A stretch of DNA of 64,000 bases, taken from Ophiocordyceps camponoti-saundersi (nom. inval.) (lineage: Eukaryota > Ascomycota > Sordariomycetes > Hypocreales > Ophiocordycipitaceae). The notes under the pieces were generated by a model. That model did no database searches, was not told the origin of the DNA, and saw only the letters and a list, made by a program, of their open reading frames with translations. Of the stretch, positions 36,650 to 50,149 are shown one piece after another. The position numbers and the translations under genes were made by a program. The DNA lies in the NCBI GenBank assembly GCA_003339415.1, contig PDHQ01000067.1:1-64000 (forward strand), given 5' to 3'. Position 1 is the stretch's first letter; every line of letters begins with the position of its first letter.

Positions 36650-38560
36650 ACTTAGTTCCGCTAAATATTTAATAGTTATAAGTATTATAAGTAAAGGTAA
36701 GTTATTAGAGCGTACCTAAAGAGTGCCTTAAGGTAGAAAATTAAAAAATAATATTAGATATAAATATAGGTTTATTATAAAGTTTACTTAGTTCGTTAGA
36801 AGGTTTACTATATTATTTACTTTACCCCTTTCCCCTAGCGGATTAGATTAGTCTAACGATTATATATCTTATATTAATATAAGGGAGTATTACTAGACTT
36901 AAGTATAAGCGTTACGTTATAATAGCGTTAATTTTATTATTAAGGCTTAAGCTATTTACGGGATACCCGAAAGATATCTTAGCTAAAAGGTACCTTAATT
37001 AATATAATATTAATATAATATTATTAGATATCTAAGGAAAGATATATAATATTATCGTTAAGGAGATCTTCTCTTCGGGTCTTCGTAGTAAAGCTACTAA
37101 CTAATATAATAAGTTAGATAACGAAGATCGCACTTAGTTTAAGTTAGTAACTTTATTTATAAATAAGTTTAAGGAGGTAAACTTAATTATAGAAAGCACC
37201 CTTATTATAAAGGCGTATAAGTTTAATTATAAGAAAAGAGAGTCGCTAGCTAATTATACGAAATAAGCAGAGGCTTTTTATAGCTAAGTAAAATTAGAAA
37301 CTTAATAAATTTTACTTACTAATTTTTTAAATTAGATAATTAAAAATACTAAGAAAGATAAATAGTATAAGTAAGCTATTATTAAGCGCTTTTACGTTAA
37401 TAGTAAGTAGAAGTTATTAATAGTAATAGTAAGCCTAATATAGTCTAATATTCGACTTATTATATATAATTTATATAATATAATATCTAAAAAGATTAAG
37501 AGAGATACCGATAAAGTGCTAGCTATAAAAATAGATCTATAAAGAGTAATAGCTAAATAATAGGAGACGATAACTAAAATAGCTAAATTAATAAAATAAT
37601 CTAATATTATAATAGTAAATAAGTTAAGTAAGTACTTATAGAATTTAAGGGGCTATCTTATTAGCGGATATTTAAGTATATAAAGTATACCTAAATAAAC
37701 TAATACTTAAGTATAAAATTAGGGATATCCGTTATAGAATTCTTCGAATATATTATAGTAATAACCTTAAGCCCTTAGATTACCGGGCATAGGACCTAAA
37801 TATTAACCTCCTAACTTAAATTTATAATAATATTCTAAATATAGCGAATAGGGCTATATAAGCTATAATTATTTATTTATAGCTCCGTTTAATAGAGAAA
37901 CGTTCTAGTAGCGGAAAGCTTATTAGGAAACTTACGCAAAGAAGATAAAGGAATAAAAACGCTAGTAACTATATTAAGGCACTAGCCCTAAACTATTAGT
38001 AAAGAATTTAATAATTATTAGTTTAGATATAAGTATTCGACTACTAATAGGATATACGATTAGGATATTACCGATATTACCTATAATAAAGAGTTTAGAT
38101 AGAAAAGCTTTAGATCTTACTACGCTTACTAATATTAATTCTAAATAGGGATAAACTTATACCGCTTAGAGACCTAATATTTAAACCTCTTATTAGAAAG
38201 AAAAGATAATCCTAACTTCTTAACTTACGCGAGGCCGCGTAACTAAACTACGCCTTAGAGTAGAATTTAACTTAAATAACTTAGATAAACTATAATAAGA
38301 TAAATTAGAGTAAGAGATTCGCTACTAATCGGTTATACTAAGCACGGAGCCTAATAATAACGCTAAGGAAAGCTTAGCTTTAAGGGATATACTAACTCTA
38401 ACTATTTTTAGGCCTATCTTAAAACTAACTATACGATTATTACCTCTAGAAGTAAAAGTTTAGACTTACTTTTAAGAGCCTAAGCTAGCTAAAAAATAAT
38501 ATAAGTTAGAGAAAATCTAAGCTATAGAAGAATATAATATTCCGCTATTTAAACTAGGAG
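36650..38560 (+). pseudogene. A(+) gag (capsid/nucleocapsid)
   Basis: The gag polyprotein remnant. A helical, charged capsid-like segment lies around 37060..37560. At 37831..37875 the translation reads YSKYSEQGYISYNYL, the RIP-changed CxxCxxxGHxxxxC knuckle with each Cys and His now Tyr. The following segment is rich in Gln and Lys. The protease of pol follows. Stops appear wherever Gln or Trp codons would be. The start codon is not identifiable. Confidence 0.7.
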
Positions 38561-41500
38561 ATAAGTTAAAAAATACCCCGGTAATATTAAGTATCCTTTA
38601 ATTATTTTAGGTTATATTATTAATTTATACGTAACTTAATAAACTAATATAATATCGGAAGAAGATTAAGTTCTTAAAAAGTAAAAAGGTTATTATAAAT
38701 CTCGTCTAACTATTCGAATCGTAAGACTTACTAGTAGATATTTTATCTTATAATACGCTTAATTAGGTAGTCTAAAAAGATATTATAGCGCTAGCTAAAG
38801 CTATCTTATTAATATTAGGGTATATTAAAAGCTATATTAAAAGTTATCAGTATATTATTATTATATTAGATAGAGGCTTTATAGTCGATTTAATTAATAA
38901 GGCCTTTATAGCTAATAACGCCCTCCTTATAATCTAGTTACCTTAACTAGGTATAATTAGAATAGCGAATAACGAACTTATAATTATTAAGAGGGTTACT
39001 TACTTTCGGGTAATTATAGTAGGAATCCTAGCTAACGTGAAAATATACGTGCTAGGAGACTACGATAATTAGGATATTTTATTAGGCCGCGTATAGCTAA
39101 GACGCGTTAAGGCTATAAAATATTACGTAAAGGAATAGCTAGAGATTACTAGCTTAGAAAGTATTACTTAGATTATTCCGATTTTCCTAGCACCTAATTT
39201 ATTTAAGCTAGATAAGAAGACGCTACGAGCCCCTAAATATTTAAAAACGGTTACTAACGATAAAGATAAGATTATATTCGTTAAAGATAATAAGCCTATT
39301 TTAGAAAAAGTTAAGGATATTTTATCCGCTATTACTAAATAACTAGCCTCCTAAGTAAAATAAGACTCTTTAAAAAACTAAGAGCTGCCTCCTATAAAAG
39401 CTAAATAGCGGGGTAGCTAAAAATAATATAGAAAAAGATAGATAAAATATTATAGCCTTAGATTTAGCGAAAGCTAATAATATCTATTAGTAAGTAAGTA
39501 AAAGTAGTACTACCTAAGTTTATATAGAAAAAAATATATAAAATAGTAGGTCTTAAATAGATAGCGGAGAAACCGGAGTTAATAAATAGATAGTTACTTA
39601 AGTATTTAAGATAGCTTAGAGGAGTAGAAGAATTACTAGAAATAGAATTAGCTAACCCGAAAGAAAATAAGATAGCTAGGAACGAAAGTAATATAGAAAA
39701 GGTAATCCGTAACTACGATAAGCTAGATATAATAAACCTTCTAAAGTATCCCCGATATTAGATAGACTAGGAGAAAATAAGTAATAAAGATAATACTAAC
39801 TATATATCGTATTTTAGATAGGTAAGTATTATAATAATAAGTACTTTAAAACTTATATCTTATAAAAGTATTACCTTAGATTTAGTTATTTATCCTTTAT
39901 CGGATACCTTAATTAGGGAAATCGACGCGTAGTTTAAATAAAGCCTTATTATACTAAGAGATTACGTTAAGATAGAAGAATAAAGAGAGAGGGTTATAAG
40001 ATTATATTTTACTTATAAGAATTACTTTATTTCTACTCTAAAGGAGATTTAGCTTATATAACTAATTACCTATCGAATTAAATTAAAGGAGGGAGTAACG
40101 CTAGCCGTATTTAAATAAATAAGGTATAGTAAGCCTAAACGGATCTTTACGGGCAAGGTATTCCTAATAATAAAAAAAGTAAATATTATTTAACCTATTA
40201 GCGATAATACGGAATAGGTAGCTAAAACTTTATTCGTTAAGAAGCACCTATTAGACTTAGCGGCTTAGAGAATAGTTTATAATTACCGCGATATTAATAA
40301 AAATACGGTAAAACTAAGATATCTATATTATAACTTAAAGGTTAATTTAGACTAAGTATATATTAGATAACTAATAGTTTTCTTTTAGCTAAATACGTTT
40401 AATAAGTTTTAGTTAATCTTAATATAGCTAGAGGACGTATATAAGATAGGCTTTACCGCCCCTAACGGTATATAGGAATATATTAATATACCGTAAGGAC
40501 TAATAAGCGCCCCCTTTACGTACGTAAAGTATAGAGATATCGCGTTTAGTAGATTAATATTAGCGGATAAGGTTAAATATTAAATATTATTAGGTTTTAC
40601 TATAAAATACTTAACGTTAATATTCGTTTATATCGACGATTATAACCTTAGTAGCGAAACCTTTAATAGATATTTTAATTTCCTTCGATATTAGTATTTC
40701 CTTAAAGTAATATAGGCGCTAATTAGTCTCGCGGGTAAGAAAACGAAGCTATTTAATAATATAGCCGAATTAGTCGGGTTCGAATTAGAAGTAAGGCGAT
40801 TTTGTCTAGGAACTAAGTATTAGTAGAGATTTATATAGTTAGGAGACTATTTCTAATAATATCCCCCTTAATCTTAGAAAGAAGTTTAAATAATATTATA
40901 GCTAACCTTATTCTTTCGTTATTTTATACTAAGGAAAGTAGATAAAGCTAAACTTATTAAGGAAATATTTTTTAAAAAAGTAAATAAAGTAACTTTATTA
41001 GGACGCTAATCTATATAATTAAAAATATAATATCGAGACGAACTAGTTTAAACGCTAAAAGCGGTAAAAGCTTTATAATTCCTATACTAGGCTATTTAGA
41101 ATAATATAATATTCGGAGTACGGATAAATATATAATTTTACTTAGTAATAGATATATCCGATATTAAGACTAGGGCCGTTCTCTACTAACTCGATAACTA
41201 TCTTAACGGAATATCTATTATAGACTTTAACTTCTAAAATATAAAAATTATTATATAGATATCGTTTCGGCTAAGTAATTTAGAATAGCGATATTTTATA
41301 CTTAAAAAAGAAATATTAGCTATTATTTATATAATTAAGGAATATTAGTAAATAGTAAATATATCCCTATATCCCCTTAAGATCTATATAGATTATAAAG
41401 GTATTATTAACTTAATAATAAATATAGCGGAAACGTATAATAAAATTATAAGGTAAATCGATATTTTTTAAAAATAAAATATTAAATATATTTACCGCCC

Positions 41501-42765
41501 GAATATAATAAAGATTATTAAAATCGTAAATAGTATATCTAAATTATATAATATTTTAAAAAGTAATACTCTAAATATAAAGGGCCGTATTATACTAGCG
41601 CTAGATATTATTAAAGCTACTTAACTCCCGTTAAGTAAACTGCTAATAGGTAGAGAGGTATCTTACCTCTAGGTAGCTATATCCCTTTAGCTAGGAGACT
41701 CGTAATATATAGAAATCGTGCTCTTTCTCGTTAATAGAATATAAGTATTACTAAATAATAGATATCGCTATATTTAGAAGATAGCTACTAGATATTAAGT
41801 CTAGAATAAGATCTTATATTATATTAAATCGAATAAATAGTAAGCTAAGTATTATTTATAATTAAATATCCGGTTAAAATTATAAAATACTTATAACGTA
41901 TTAAGCTATTTCTTTAAGGAAAAGACTTTAGCGAATTTAAGAGGAATCTTATAGTAGCTAACTCGTTAATCGGATATTACTTATTATTATATATCCTATA
42001 TAATTTACTAATAAACCGCACTACGCTTACCTAAGTTAAAATATAGATAGATTATAATATATAAGCTATAAGAAATAGTAATTATTAACTTCCTAAGACT
42101 TATTACGCTTATTAGTACTTATAAATATTAATATATTCTAATAGTTATAAATTATATAATATATTTCCTATTAACTTAAGTATACGAAAATATAACTAGC
42201 TTAGAGGTAGTAAATATATAATAATATTACTAGAGTTTAGTATTTAGCTAGCCTAAAGCTATTTACTTAAATAATAGACGCTATTTCGCTAATACTATTA
42301 TAGAAAATATAGCTAAGCGATATAGGGTTAAATAGAAGTTTAGCCTAGTCTTATACTTTTAGAGCACTAAATTAGCGGAGAGGTACGTTTAACTAGTAAA
42401 AAACTAACTACGAAAATAGAGTCTTAAGTAGTCCGGTATCTCCTTAAAAGCGTAGAATAAAGCGTTACCCTAAATTACTAATATACTAAATTCTCGAAAA
42501 GTTAAGACTTTAAGGGTAACTTTAGTAAAGGCTATATTAAGATTTAACCCCGTAGTTATATACTAAAATAAAAAGATACCTAAAGCTAAATAATCTAACT
42601 TTAACTATTTTAACTAAGATAACTAGATAGTCCGTAATTTAATATTAGCTATAATAGAAGAAAAAGATATAATCTAAGATACTTTAGCTAACTTTAATAC
42701 GATTAAATATAATACTAAGCTATAATATACCCTACGAGTTAGTAACTTTATATAGGAAAGGTAAG
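38561..42765 (+). pseudogene. A(+) pol: protease, RT, RNase H, integrase (interrupted by C(+))
   Basis: Protease region about 38860..39130, ending in a VLGDYDNQDILLGR-like segment. Reverse transcriptase about 40180..40700: PYGLTSAPFTYVKY-type substrate loop near 40490 and FVYIDDYNLSS at 40622..40650 with the catalytic Asp pair intact. RNase H about 41130..41600, opening with a TDVSDIKTRAVLYQ stretch. Integrase about 41900..42560, including an FANTIIENIAKRYRVKQKFS-type core block. The frame is broken at 42765 by C(+) and its last part continues at 49068. The order is Ty3/Gypsy. It is inactive because of many stops. Confidence 0.85.
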
Positions 42766-43175
42766 TGTTAGACTTATATAAGAATAACTAAAATCTATAT
42801 AGGTATAGAATAAGATCTATATATACTTAGGATAGGGGGAAAAGGGGTATATTACGTAGGATATATTAAAGGGACTTAGGTAATAAGAAGTAAGGTAAGT
42901 TTCGATTATATTTTTATTATAGCATTTTAGATAGGAGCTTTAATAAACTCCTAGTCGATATCGGATTAGTTTCGGGAAAAGATTAGATTATACTCGATCT
43001 AATATCGAGTATAAAAAAAGAGAGTATACGTAAGAATATTTTATATATAAGTAGAAATAAAATTCCCTTTATTTTAGAGAAAATATAGATAAATATTATA
43101 AACTAGAAGAATTATATTTTTAGTATTAGTAATCGCTATTAACTCCCGTATACGTATTATAAAGGCTAACTAATA
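42766..43175 (+). repeat. C(+) 5' LTR (410 bp)
   Basis: Begins TGTTAGACTTATATAAG, which keeps the original TG, and ends AAGGCTAACTAATA. It matches 48653..49062 and, in reverse, 20417..20826. Confidence 0.9.
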
Positions 43176-43249
43176 CTAATTAGTAGTTAAAATTTAGTTA
43201 ACTATAAATTAGTAAGGATAGAATAATCGACCCTAATAGTAGACTCTTA

Positions 43250-45200
43250 CGAAAGTAACTATATAAAGGTAAGCTATAATTAATTAAAGAGTTAATAAAG
43301 GGCTATATAGGACCCCTTCTAGAACTCTTAAAGAAGCTAACCCGAATACTTTACGATATCTATCTAAAGCCGGTTCGAAAACTTACTTATAACTATAAGT
43401 ACCTTTTCCGAAAATAGAATAGAACTCCTTAAATATTATAACTAGCTAACCTAGGAAGTATTTAGATATACTAAGATCCCGAAATAATATTAGAATTAGT
43501 TTAACTTAGATCGCTAAGATAATAATATATTAGGAGATTACGAGAACGTAGAGATAATTAAACTAGCGATAGTAAGATTTATCTTATTTATCGAAAGCGA
43601 TAAGTAACTATCTAGTCTCGCTCTATTTAACCTCTTCTAATAATATTTTAACGGCTAGAAATCGAAGATATAGGAAATAGGACGAGTATTTATAAGAGAC
43701 CTTACCTGAAGTTTCCTTATAAGATAAGGAATTTATATTAGCAAATCTAAGGAACCCGCCCCGAAGGAACTTAAAAAACTTCTAAATATAGACGAACCTC
43801 CGGTATAGCCGGCCTAGGTATATAGCAAAACTTTTTTTAAACTAGGACTTATAATCCTTATAGAATTAATACTAGAAACTAAGACGGATACCTAAACTAC
43901 TACCGCGCCTACCTCGTAATAATAAACGGTACCTTAACTAAGGCCTAGCTTAGACGCTAAGACCGCCTAAATCTAAATTATCCCCGACTTTTAAGTATTA
44001 TAACTAGATATATTATCTTAAAACCTATTAGTTTAACTTACCTAATAACTGATAATATACCGATTCTAAGACCCTTAAGCTACCGCCCGAAGAATATAGT
44101 CCCTACTAGATATACCTATTAAAGAACTATTAGTAAGTATAGCTAGACTTAATATTAATAGCTAAGGTCCTTATTTAGATACCGATATAGAACTTTATCG
44201 ATATTAATAAGGACTTTTATCGAAAATACCTCGATTTTAGGATAAACCTATACTAGACGCTTTTACTTTCTTTATATTACCCCCGATTAAATTTCCTAAT
44301 ATATATATTAATTTAGAAATAATTACTCGATTTACTAAAATTTAGGATAAGAATACTATATATTTAGGCGAACCTTATAACCTCTTAAATAATAAGGTCC
44401 GTATTTTTATAAATACCTACTTTATATTAGAGATTTACCTATCTTATTTTTATACGATTTTTCTATATATTTTTTTAAGCTAAGCGAGATAGTATTATCT
44501 CGATTATATTAACTAGTTTTCTACTTTCCGCGATATATATTTTTAAATATAAAAATATTTTAATATAAACGTTAACTACTCTTATTATTATATAGATTAG
44601 ATATTTACTACTTATTAGATAGTTCGGATTTTATATCCTAAAAGTAAACTATACGAAGTCTTATAGAAACTTTTTAATAAATTAGATCTTTATTAGCGTG
44701 CTCTTAGTTCCGATTATACTAATAACGCCCTTTTACGAATAACCCTTATTAATATTTACCGAGGCGTCCCTAAATTAAAATTTATATTTTTTAGACCTAC
44801 GAAAGATACGGAGACGCTTATATCTAACCTCCGTTCCTCTCTAGAAATAGCCCTAACTTATTAATCTAGTAGCTTATAGTATATTTAAAGCTCTTACCTA
44901 CTATTACCTCCTCCTAACGCTCTAAACCCCGATATTTTTTACCTTAATCGCTAATATTAGAAAACCGTTAACTAGCCCTCGAACTAATATTATACCGACG
45001 GCGGAAGTAACTTAACTTATAACTTAAAGGCCGATATATCGTAGAACCGTAAATGCTTTATTTATAATAAAGCTAGATACTAGTCCTCTAAATATACGGA
45101 TAAGGAACGTAAAGTATTTAAATATACGTTTCTAGCTTATTATACTTTTACCGGTATAAATATCGATTTCGACGCTTATTTTATAAAATTCGAAGGGATA
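43250..45200 (+). pseudogene. C(+) gag
   Basis: The N-terminal polyprotein of the Copia element. The clearest sign is at about 45020..45110, where the translation reads NRKCFIYNKARYQSSKYT, the RIP-changed form of the C-terminal gag segment CFxCxKxGCxSxxHT seen in fungal Copia elements; its basic Lys/Arg-rich continuation follows. Upstream regions (44000..44900) are charged and read as capsid-like. The position where LINE-2 inserted in C(-) corresponds to about 43990 here. Start not assigned. Confidence 0.65.
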
Positions 45201-48200
45201 GAAAAAATACTAGAGAAAGATAGCGATAATAAATAGGCACTCCTATCTTATAAACTTACCGAAACTTTATACTATACTTTATTATTTATATAATTAACTT
45301 AAATATTTTATATACCCCGAATTACGGAGCTAACGGAAAACTTACTATTAATATTACCTTAGGTAGCTAAAATATTATATTAGTTAGTATATATATATTT
45401 CCTAATAGGAGGTAACCCCTATAAGCCCGTACTTATTACTACTCCCGCTACTTATTTTACCTTAATAGACCGCTATTCTTAGATAACGTTTTAAGGTATT
45501 CTAATTAATATTAGTACGGTATCCGTATCGATATCGGGTTAATTTTAGTTTAAAGTATTATAGCTCCTTATACTTTTATTATTTTTTAATAAGTTTACCG
45601 CCGGCTAAGTATCTATTAAATTCGGTAAAAGTTAAATTATTACCTCCCTTAGCTTTATTCGAGTTACGACCCCGGTAGGTAAGATTATATTCTATATCTT
45701 ACTTACTTAAACCCCGTTCCTCTTATACTTAGTAAATATAAATTAATTAGGGATATTCTTCCGTAATATTTTAAATTACTTTATCTACGGTATAACTAAG
45801 ATCCCTATTATATATAAATAAGATTATCCTTAATTCTTCCTTTTATTTTCGGAAGAAGTAATATTATATCTTACTAAGTAAGAGATATACTAAATTTATA
45901 AATAATTCGGGCACCCTAGCGTATCCTATCTATACTAACTACTTACTCGGGCTAGATATAATATTAATATCTAAGCTATTAAGGCTATCTCTAAAATCTA
46001 TTATTAGTACTAACTAAATAGCCCCGCGCCCTAATAGTTTAAATTTAAGCTAGAGGATAATTACGATTTTAACTTTAAGGTTATTATAAATATTCTCTAT
46101 ATTAACTAATAAGCTATCCTATATATTATTAACTAAGCTATAGCTTTCTAAGCTACCCGGTTTCTCCTATCTCTTTCTGCGAAGGATACTTAGAATACCC
46201 TTCGTATAATCTAAATCGATACTTACCTTAAACCCCCTAATATTATTCGTTATAATATTAAAAAGAACTTTAACTTTTAGGAGTTCTATTCTAAGGCTAC
46301 TACCTTAAGTATTATATATACCTAGGTCCCCGTCGAGGTATATTAGTTAGTTAGGAAAGTTAAATAATACTATACCCCCTTTTAATACGCTTATAAGGTA
46401 ATCTTAGCTAAACTTCGACCTAATATTAGTCGAGATTCTATCTTATAAATAGCTATAAAAGTAGTTAACGATATAGTAAAACCTAATAAACTTATCCCTA
46501 CCTTTTTAGTTTTTAGAGCTTACTTACGCGTGCACCTTAACTTAGCTCTAACCCCTTCTACTTTACGATAAGCTACCGCTATCTAGAAAGCTATAACTAA
46601 ATTTTAAAAATATTATACTTAATAAATAATCCGTAATACTCTATCTATACGAAATAGCCCCGATATCTCCGATATTCTACGGCTACCTTTAAATAGCTAA
46701 GTTCGTATTTAGCGCGAACTTAGCAAATAAACGGGACTATATACCTTTCTCTTTATCGATAGCTATAACGTTACCGTTAATCTCCTATATAGACCTTATT
46801 CTTTCTAGTCTACGTATATCCGCCCTTTTCTAATACCTTTATATAAAAGCCCCGAATCGATGCCGACTTTACCTCCTCCTAATATTAACTTAACTTCGGT
46901 ATTATCCTAAGTAACGCCCTATCCGAGGATTACTATACGTATTCCTTAAAATCTCTCTACGGATAACGCCTTTATAATATAAAAAGAAAAGGATAATATA
47001 TCGTTATCCCTTAAGTTTTAGGCTAAAAGGAAAATTATAACGGCTAGCTAATTTTTTAAGGCCTTAGATACCTAGGAGATTAATAACCTTATTAGCCGCG
47101 GTATCTTTTCTTTTAAATAATATAATATTATTAAGTATTATAGCGTTTGCGTTTTTAAAGCCCGTATAGTCCGGGAAATTAAAAGGATAAGTATTAACTA
47201 CCTATACGAAAAATCTAAGCTTATTATTATAGGTTATAGCGATAAGGGTAAAGATACTATCTTTACCTAATCCTTAATAATATAATAAGTTAGCTAGTAG
47301 CTTATTCTCGCTCTTACCCCCGCTACCTTTTAATTAGGCTTTAAACTAGCCTTATATAATATTACTTAAGTATACTTATAGTTACGATCTAACCTTAAAA
47401 AGACTATTATCGCTACGCTTCCCCCTAAGATAAAAGACCGGTACCCTCCGGATATTATAATCTACGTTATTAAGCTACTATACGGTATTACGGAGGCCGG
47501 TATCTATTAGTTTCGGACCTACTAAGATTACTATTTTTAATAGCTACGGATACGGACGTTAACCTTCGATACTTACCTTCTTATTAAGTATAGCGACCGA
47601 GCGCGTTTTAAGCTTATTAGTTTATAAACTAACGATACTCTTATATTTAGCATAAAGGCGTTTAGATAATTAAAAAATAAGTAGATAACCGCCGCTTAGT
47701 TCCGCACTAAACCTAAGACTATCCTCTAAGCCGGGGATATTACGGACTTTAATAGATTTTAGATTAACCTTACCTTAAGTTCGATCTCCCTTCGATAAAA
47801 GGGCTAGGCGGCTAAAATTTAACCCGTCGACTACTCCGCCCCGGATTACGCTTAGTAGTACCTCGAATAATATACCTAGGGTGCTTATATCGCCTCTATC
47901 TATTAACCCGAAGCTGCCTATAATCTTTCCGTTATTATATAAAAATAGTCTCTAAATAAAAAAAACTATAAGAGGCTTAATAAAAGGCTATAATAGTAGT
48001 AAAAGTATTAAAACCGAGGATTATAATATATCCTTATACCGCTAAATAATATAAAGCTTTATATTTTTACTAATAGTTTTTTTATAAATAACTCTAACTT
48101 ATCCTTATAAATTAGATACGTTATTATACTTAGATAAGAGACCGGCGGTAAAGATAAGTTTACGCTTTCCGGGAATATTATCTACTAAAGCTTAATAAAG

Positions 48201-48620
48201 TATAAAAAAGTAATACGGTCCGTACTAGCGTCCGAAATATATAGGATATTAGCTAGCTTCGATATCGGTATTTTTATCGGCTTAATATTAATAAGAATTC
48301 GGTCCGAACTCGGATTAAGCGTAATCTAGACTATTATCTATACTAACTTATACTCGCTATATAAATATCTAGTAAAGCTTAGGACTACGAAAGAAAAAAA
48401 GTTAATAATTAATATTATATTAATAAGAGAGTCTTATAAGAACTAGGAGGTCGAGGAAATTAAATAGATAAATAGTTTAGATAACCTTATAAACGCTATA
48501 ACTAAGGATAATCCGAATAAAGCGCTAGAACGACTAATTAATACTAATACCCTTAATATCCGAGTTTAAGGCTTTATAACCCGGAAGGAGAAAAGCCTAA
48601 ACTTAGCATAGCCTAAAAAA
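45201..48620 (+). pseudogene. C(+) pol: protease, integrase, reverse transcriptase, RNase H
   Basis: The pre-integrase block at about 45890..46010 reads YKQFGHPSVSYLYQLLTRAR, a LHRRFGHPSxxxLxxLL-type motif. Integrase core about 46060..46440, with stretches resembling DxxYI and FQATRFLLSLSAKDTQNTLR. RT about 47400..48040: the LLYGITEAGIY segment near 47470 matches the KPLYGIPEAGTHW motif. RNase H about 48060..48480: FTNSFFVNNSNLSL, then IKYKKVIRSVLASEIYRI, then IYTNLYSLYKYLVKLRTTKE, the standard Copia RNase H series. Integrase before RT defines Copia. Stops throughout. Confidence 0.85.
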
Positions 48621-48652
48621 TCGCCCCTTCCCGAAAAAGAAAAAGTTACCGG

Positions 48653-49062
48653 TATTAGACTTATATAAGAATAACTAAAATCTATATAGGTATAGAATAA
48701 GATCTATATATACTTAGGATAGGGGGAAAAGGGGTATATTACGTAAGATATATTAAAGGGACTTAGGTAATAAGAAGTAAGGTAAGTTTCGATTATATTT
48801 TTATTATAGTATTTTAGATAGGAGCTTTAATAGACTCCTAGTCGATATCGGATTAATTTCGGGAAGAGATTAGATTATGCTCGATCTAATATTAAGCATA
48901 GAAGAAGAGAGTATACGTAAGAATATTTTATATATAAATAGAAGTAGAATTCCCTTCGTTTTAGAGAAAATATAGACGAATATTATAAACTAGAAGAATT
49001 ATACCTTTAGTACTAGTAATCGCTATTAACTCCCGTATGCGCACCACGAAGGCTAACTAATA
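48653..49062 (+). repeat. C(+) 3' LTR (410 bp)
   Basis: The same length as the 5' LTR, beginning TATTAGACTTATATAAG and ending GGCTAACTAATA, followed by the TSD GTAAG. Toward its end GCACCACG retains unmutated CA sites. Confidence 0.9.
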
Positions 49063-49067
49063 GTAAG

Positions 49068-49400
49068 ATAAGGTAAATATGTTATATAGGAAGTTCGTAA
49101 TTATATAAGATAACCTATCTATTATTATTAAGGTTATCTTATCTATTACGTATTTAATCCGTAGCGTTATCGGACGTTAAGTTTTGCGAAAGCTTTATAT
49201 AAACGATTTTAAACTATTTATACTATATAAGGCATATTTAATACCCTTACGGCGGGTAATATAGGATATAGCTACCCGATAGGGCTATAAGCTAAGCGAA
49301 GGAATAGATAAGCTTTAAAGTAAAGACCCTTACGCTTATAGGAACTCGCTATTATAAGAAGTTAAGGGGAAATACGTAAGGTTAAGTAAGAATAAACTAA
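49068..49400 (+). pseudogene. A(+) pol, C-terminal end after the C(+) insertion
   Basis: Continues the integrase C-terminal region of A(+) in the same order as the uninterrupted A(-) copy (complement of ~27130..27440). The translation around 49150..49300 is Ile/Leu/Arg-rich and does not resemble a chromodomain. The coding part seems to end before 49400. Confidence 0.6.
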
Positions 49401-50110
49401 GAATAATAACTTATTATAGTAAATATTAAGTTATTATAGTAGATTATTAATAGCTATTAGCTAGCTAAGGGGCTAAGGATTGCTAATAGTTATTTATATT
49501 TATTTTACTTATTATTTTTCTCTTTTATTTTCTATTTTTTTATACTATACCTTATATACCTTTAACCTCGTATACCTTCGTAGGTTTTATATACTTAATT
49601 ACGATTATATTTTTATATACTTTATTTTCTTTTAACTATTCTCTTAACCTATCTTTTTTTCTTACCTATATATATTTCTTCTAACTTATCGGATATTAGT
49701 TTATATACGACCTCTTTTTCTTACTTATATATACCTCTTCTAACTTATCGGTATATACGATTTCGTATCCCTTTTCTCTTTCTTTATCTTACTAAATATT
49801 AACGCTATTATTTTTTATCGTACGCTCCTTTTCCTCGTTTCTTTTTATTATATATTACGATCTATTATCGTATATTTTCTTCTCCTTATCGTGTACTCGT
49901 TTTTCTTATTATACACTTATTTTTCTTATATTTTCTTCTCCTTATCGTATACTCGGTTTTCTTATTATATACTTATTTTTCTTATATTTTCTTCTCCTTA
50001 TCGTATACTTATTTCTCTTATTATATATTTATTTTCTTATCGTATATTACTATCTTTATATATATTATACCCTTATATATTATCTATCTCCTATTTCCTA
50101 TAATTATTCT
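49400..50110 (+). repeat. A(+) pol-to-ORF3 spacer with 56-bp tandem repeat
   Basis: A T-rich, pyrimidine-rich spacer. From about 49870 to 50050 a unit containing ATTTTCTTCTCCTTATCGT repeats at a 56-bp period (for example CTTATTATA starts at 49905 and 49961), the same period as in A(-). An open frame of 70 codons (49891..50103) is a Tyr/Ser/Phe low-complexity reading of the repeat and is not a gene. Confidence 0.8.
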
Positions 50111-50149
50111 TATATAAGTATATAAGATTATAAATTACTTAACGGAAAA

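Larger units (their letters stand above)
42766..49062 (+). mobile_element. C(+): full-length Copia-type LTR retrotransposon inside A(+) pol
   Basis: 6,297 bp with 410-bp LTRs (42766..43175 and 48653..49062) and TSD GTAAG at 42761..42765 and 49063..49067. The uninterrupted target is visible in A(-) near 27430..27450, where the complement has a single GCAGG at that point. The order gag, protease, integrase, RT, RNase H is Copia. It is RIP-mutated throughout, with many CpG-containing codons surviving. Confidence 0.9.

Noticed and set aside
42761..49067. Segmental duplication as the origin of C(+) and C(-)
   Set aside because: C(+) has its own TSD and an empty site in A(-), so it is an independent insertion.
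49068..49400. Chromodomain at the end of A integrase
   Set aside because: The translation after the C(+) insertion lacks the aromatic and acidic pattern of a chromodomain.
49891..50103. 70-codon open frame on the plus strand (Tyr/Ser/Phe-rich)
   Set aside because: The same repeat in A(+). Sequence and position mirror the A(-) frame, and nothing suggests a protein.
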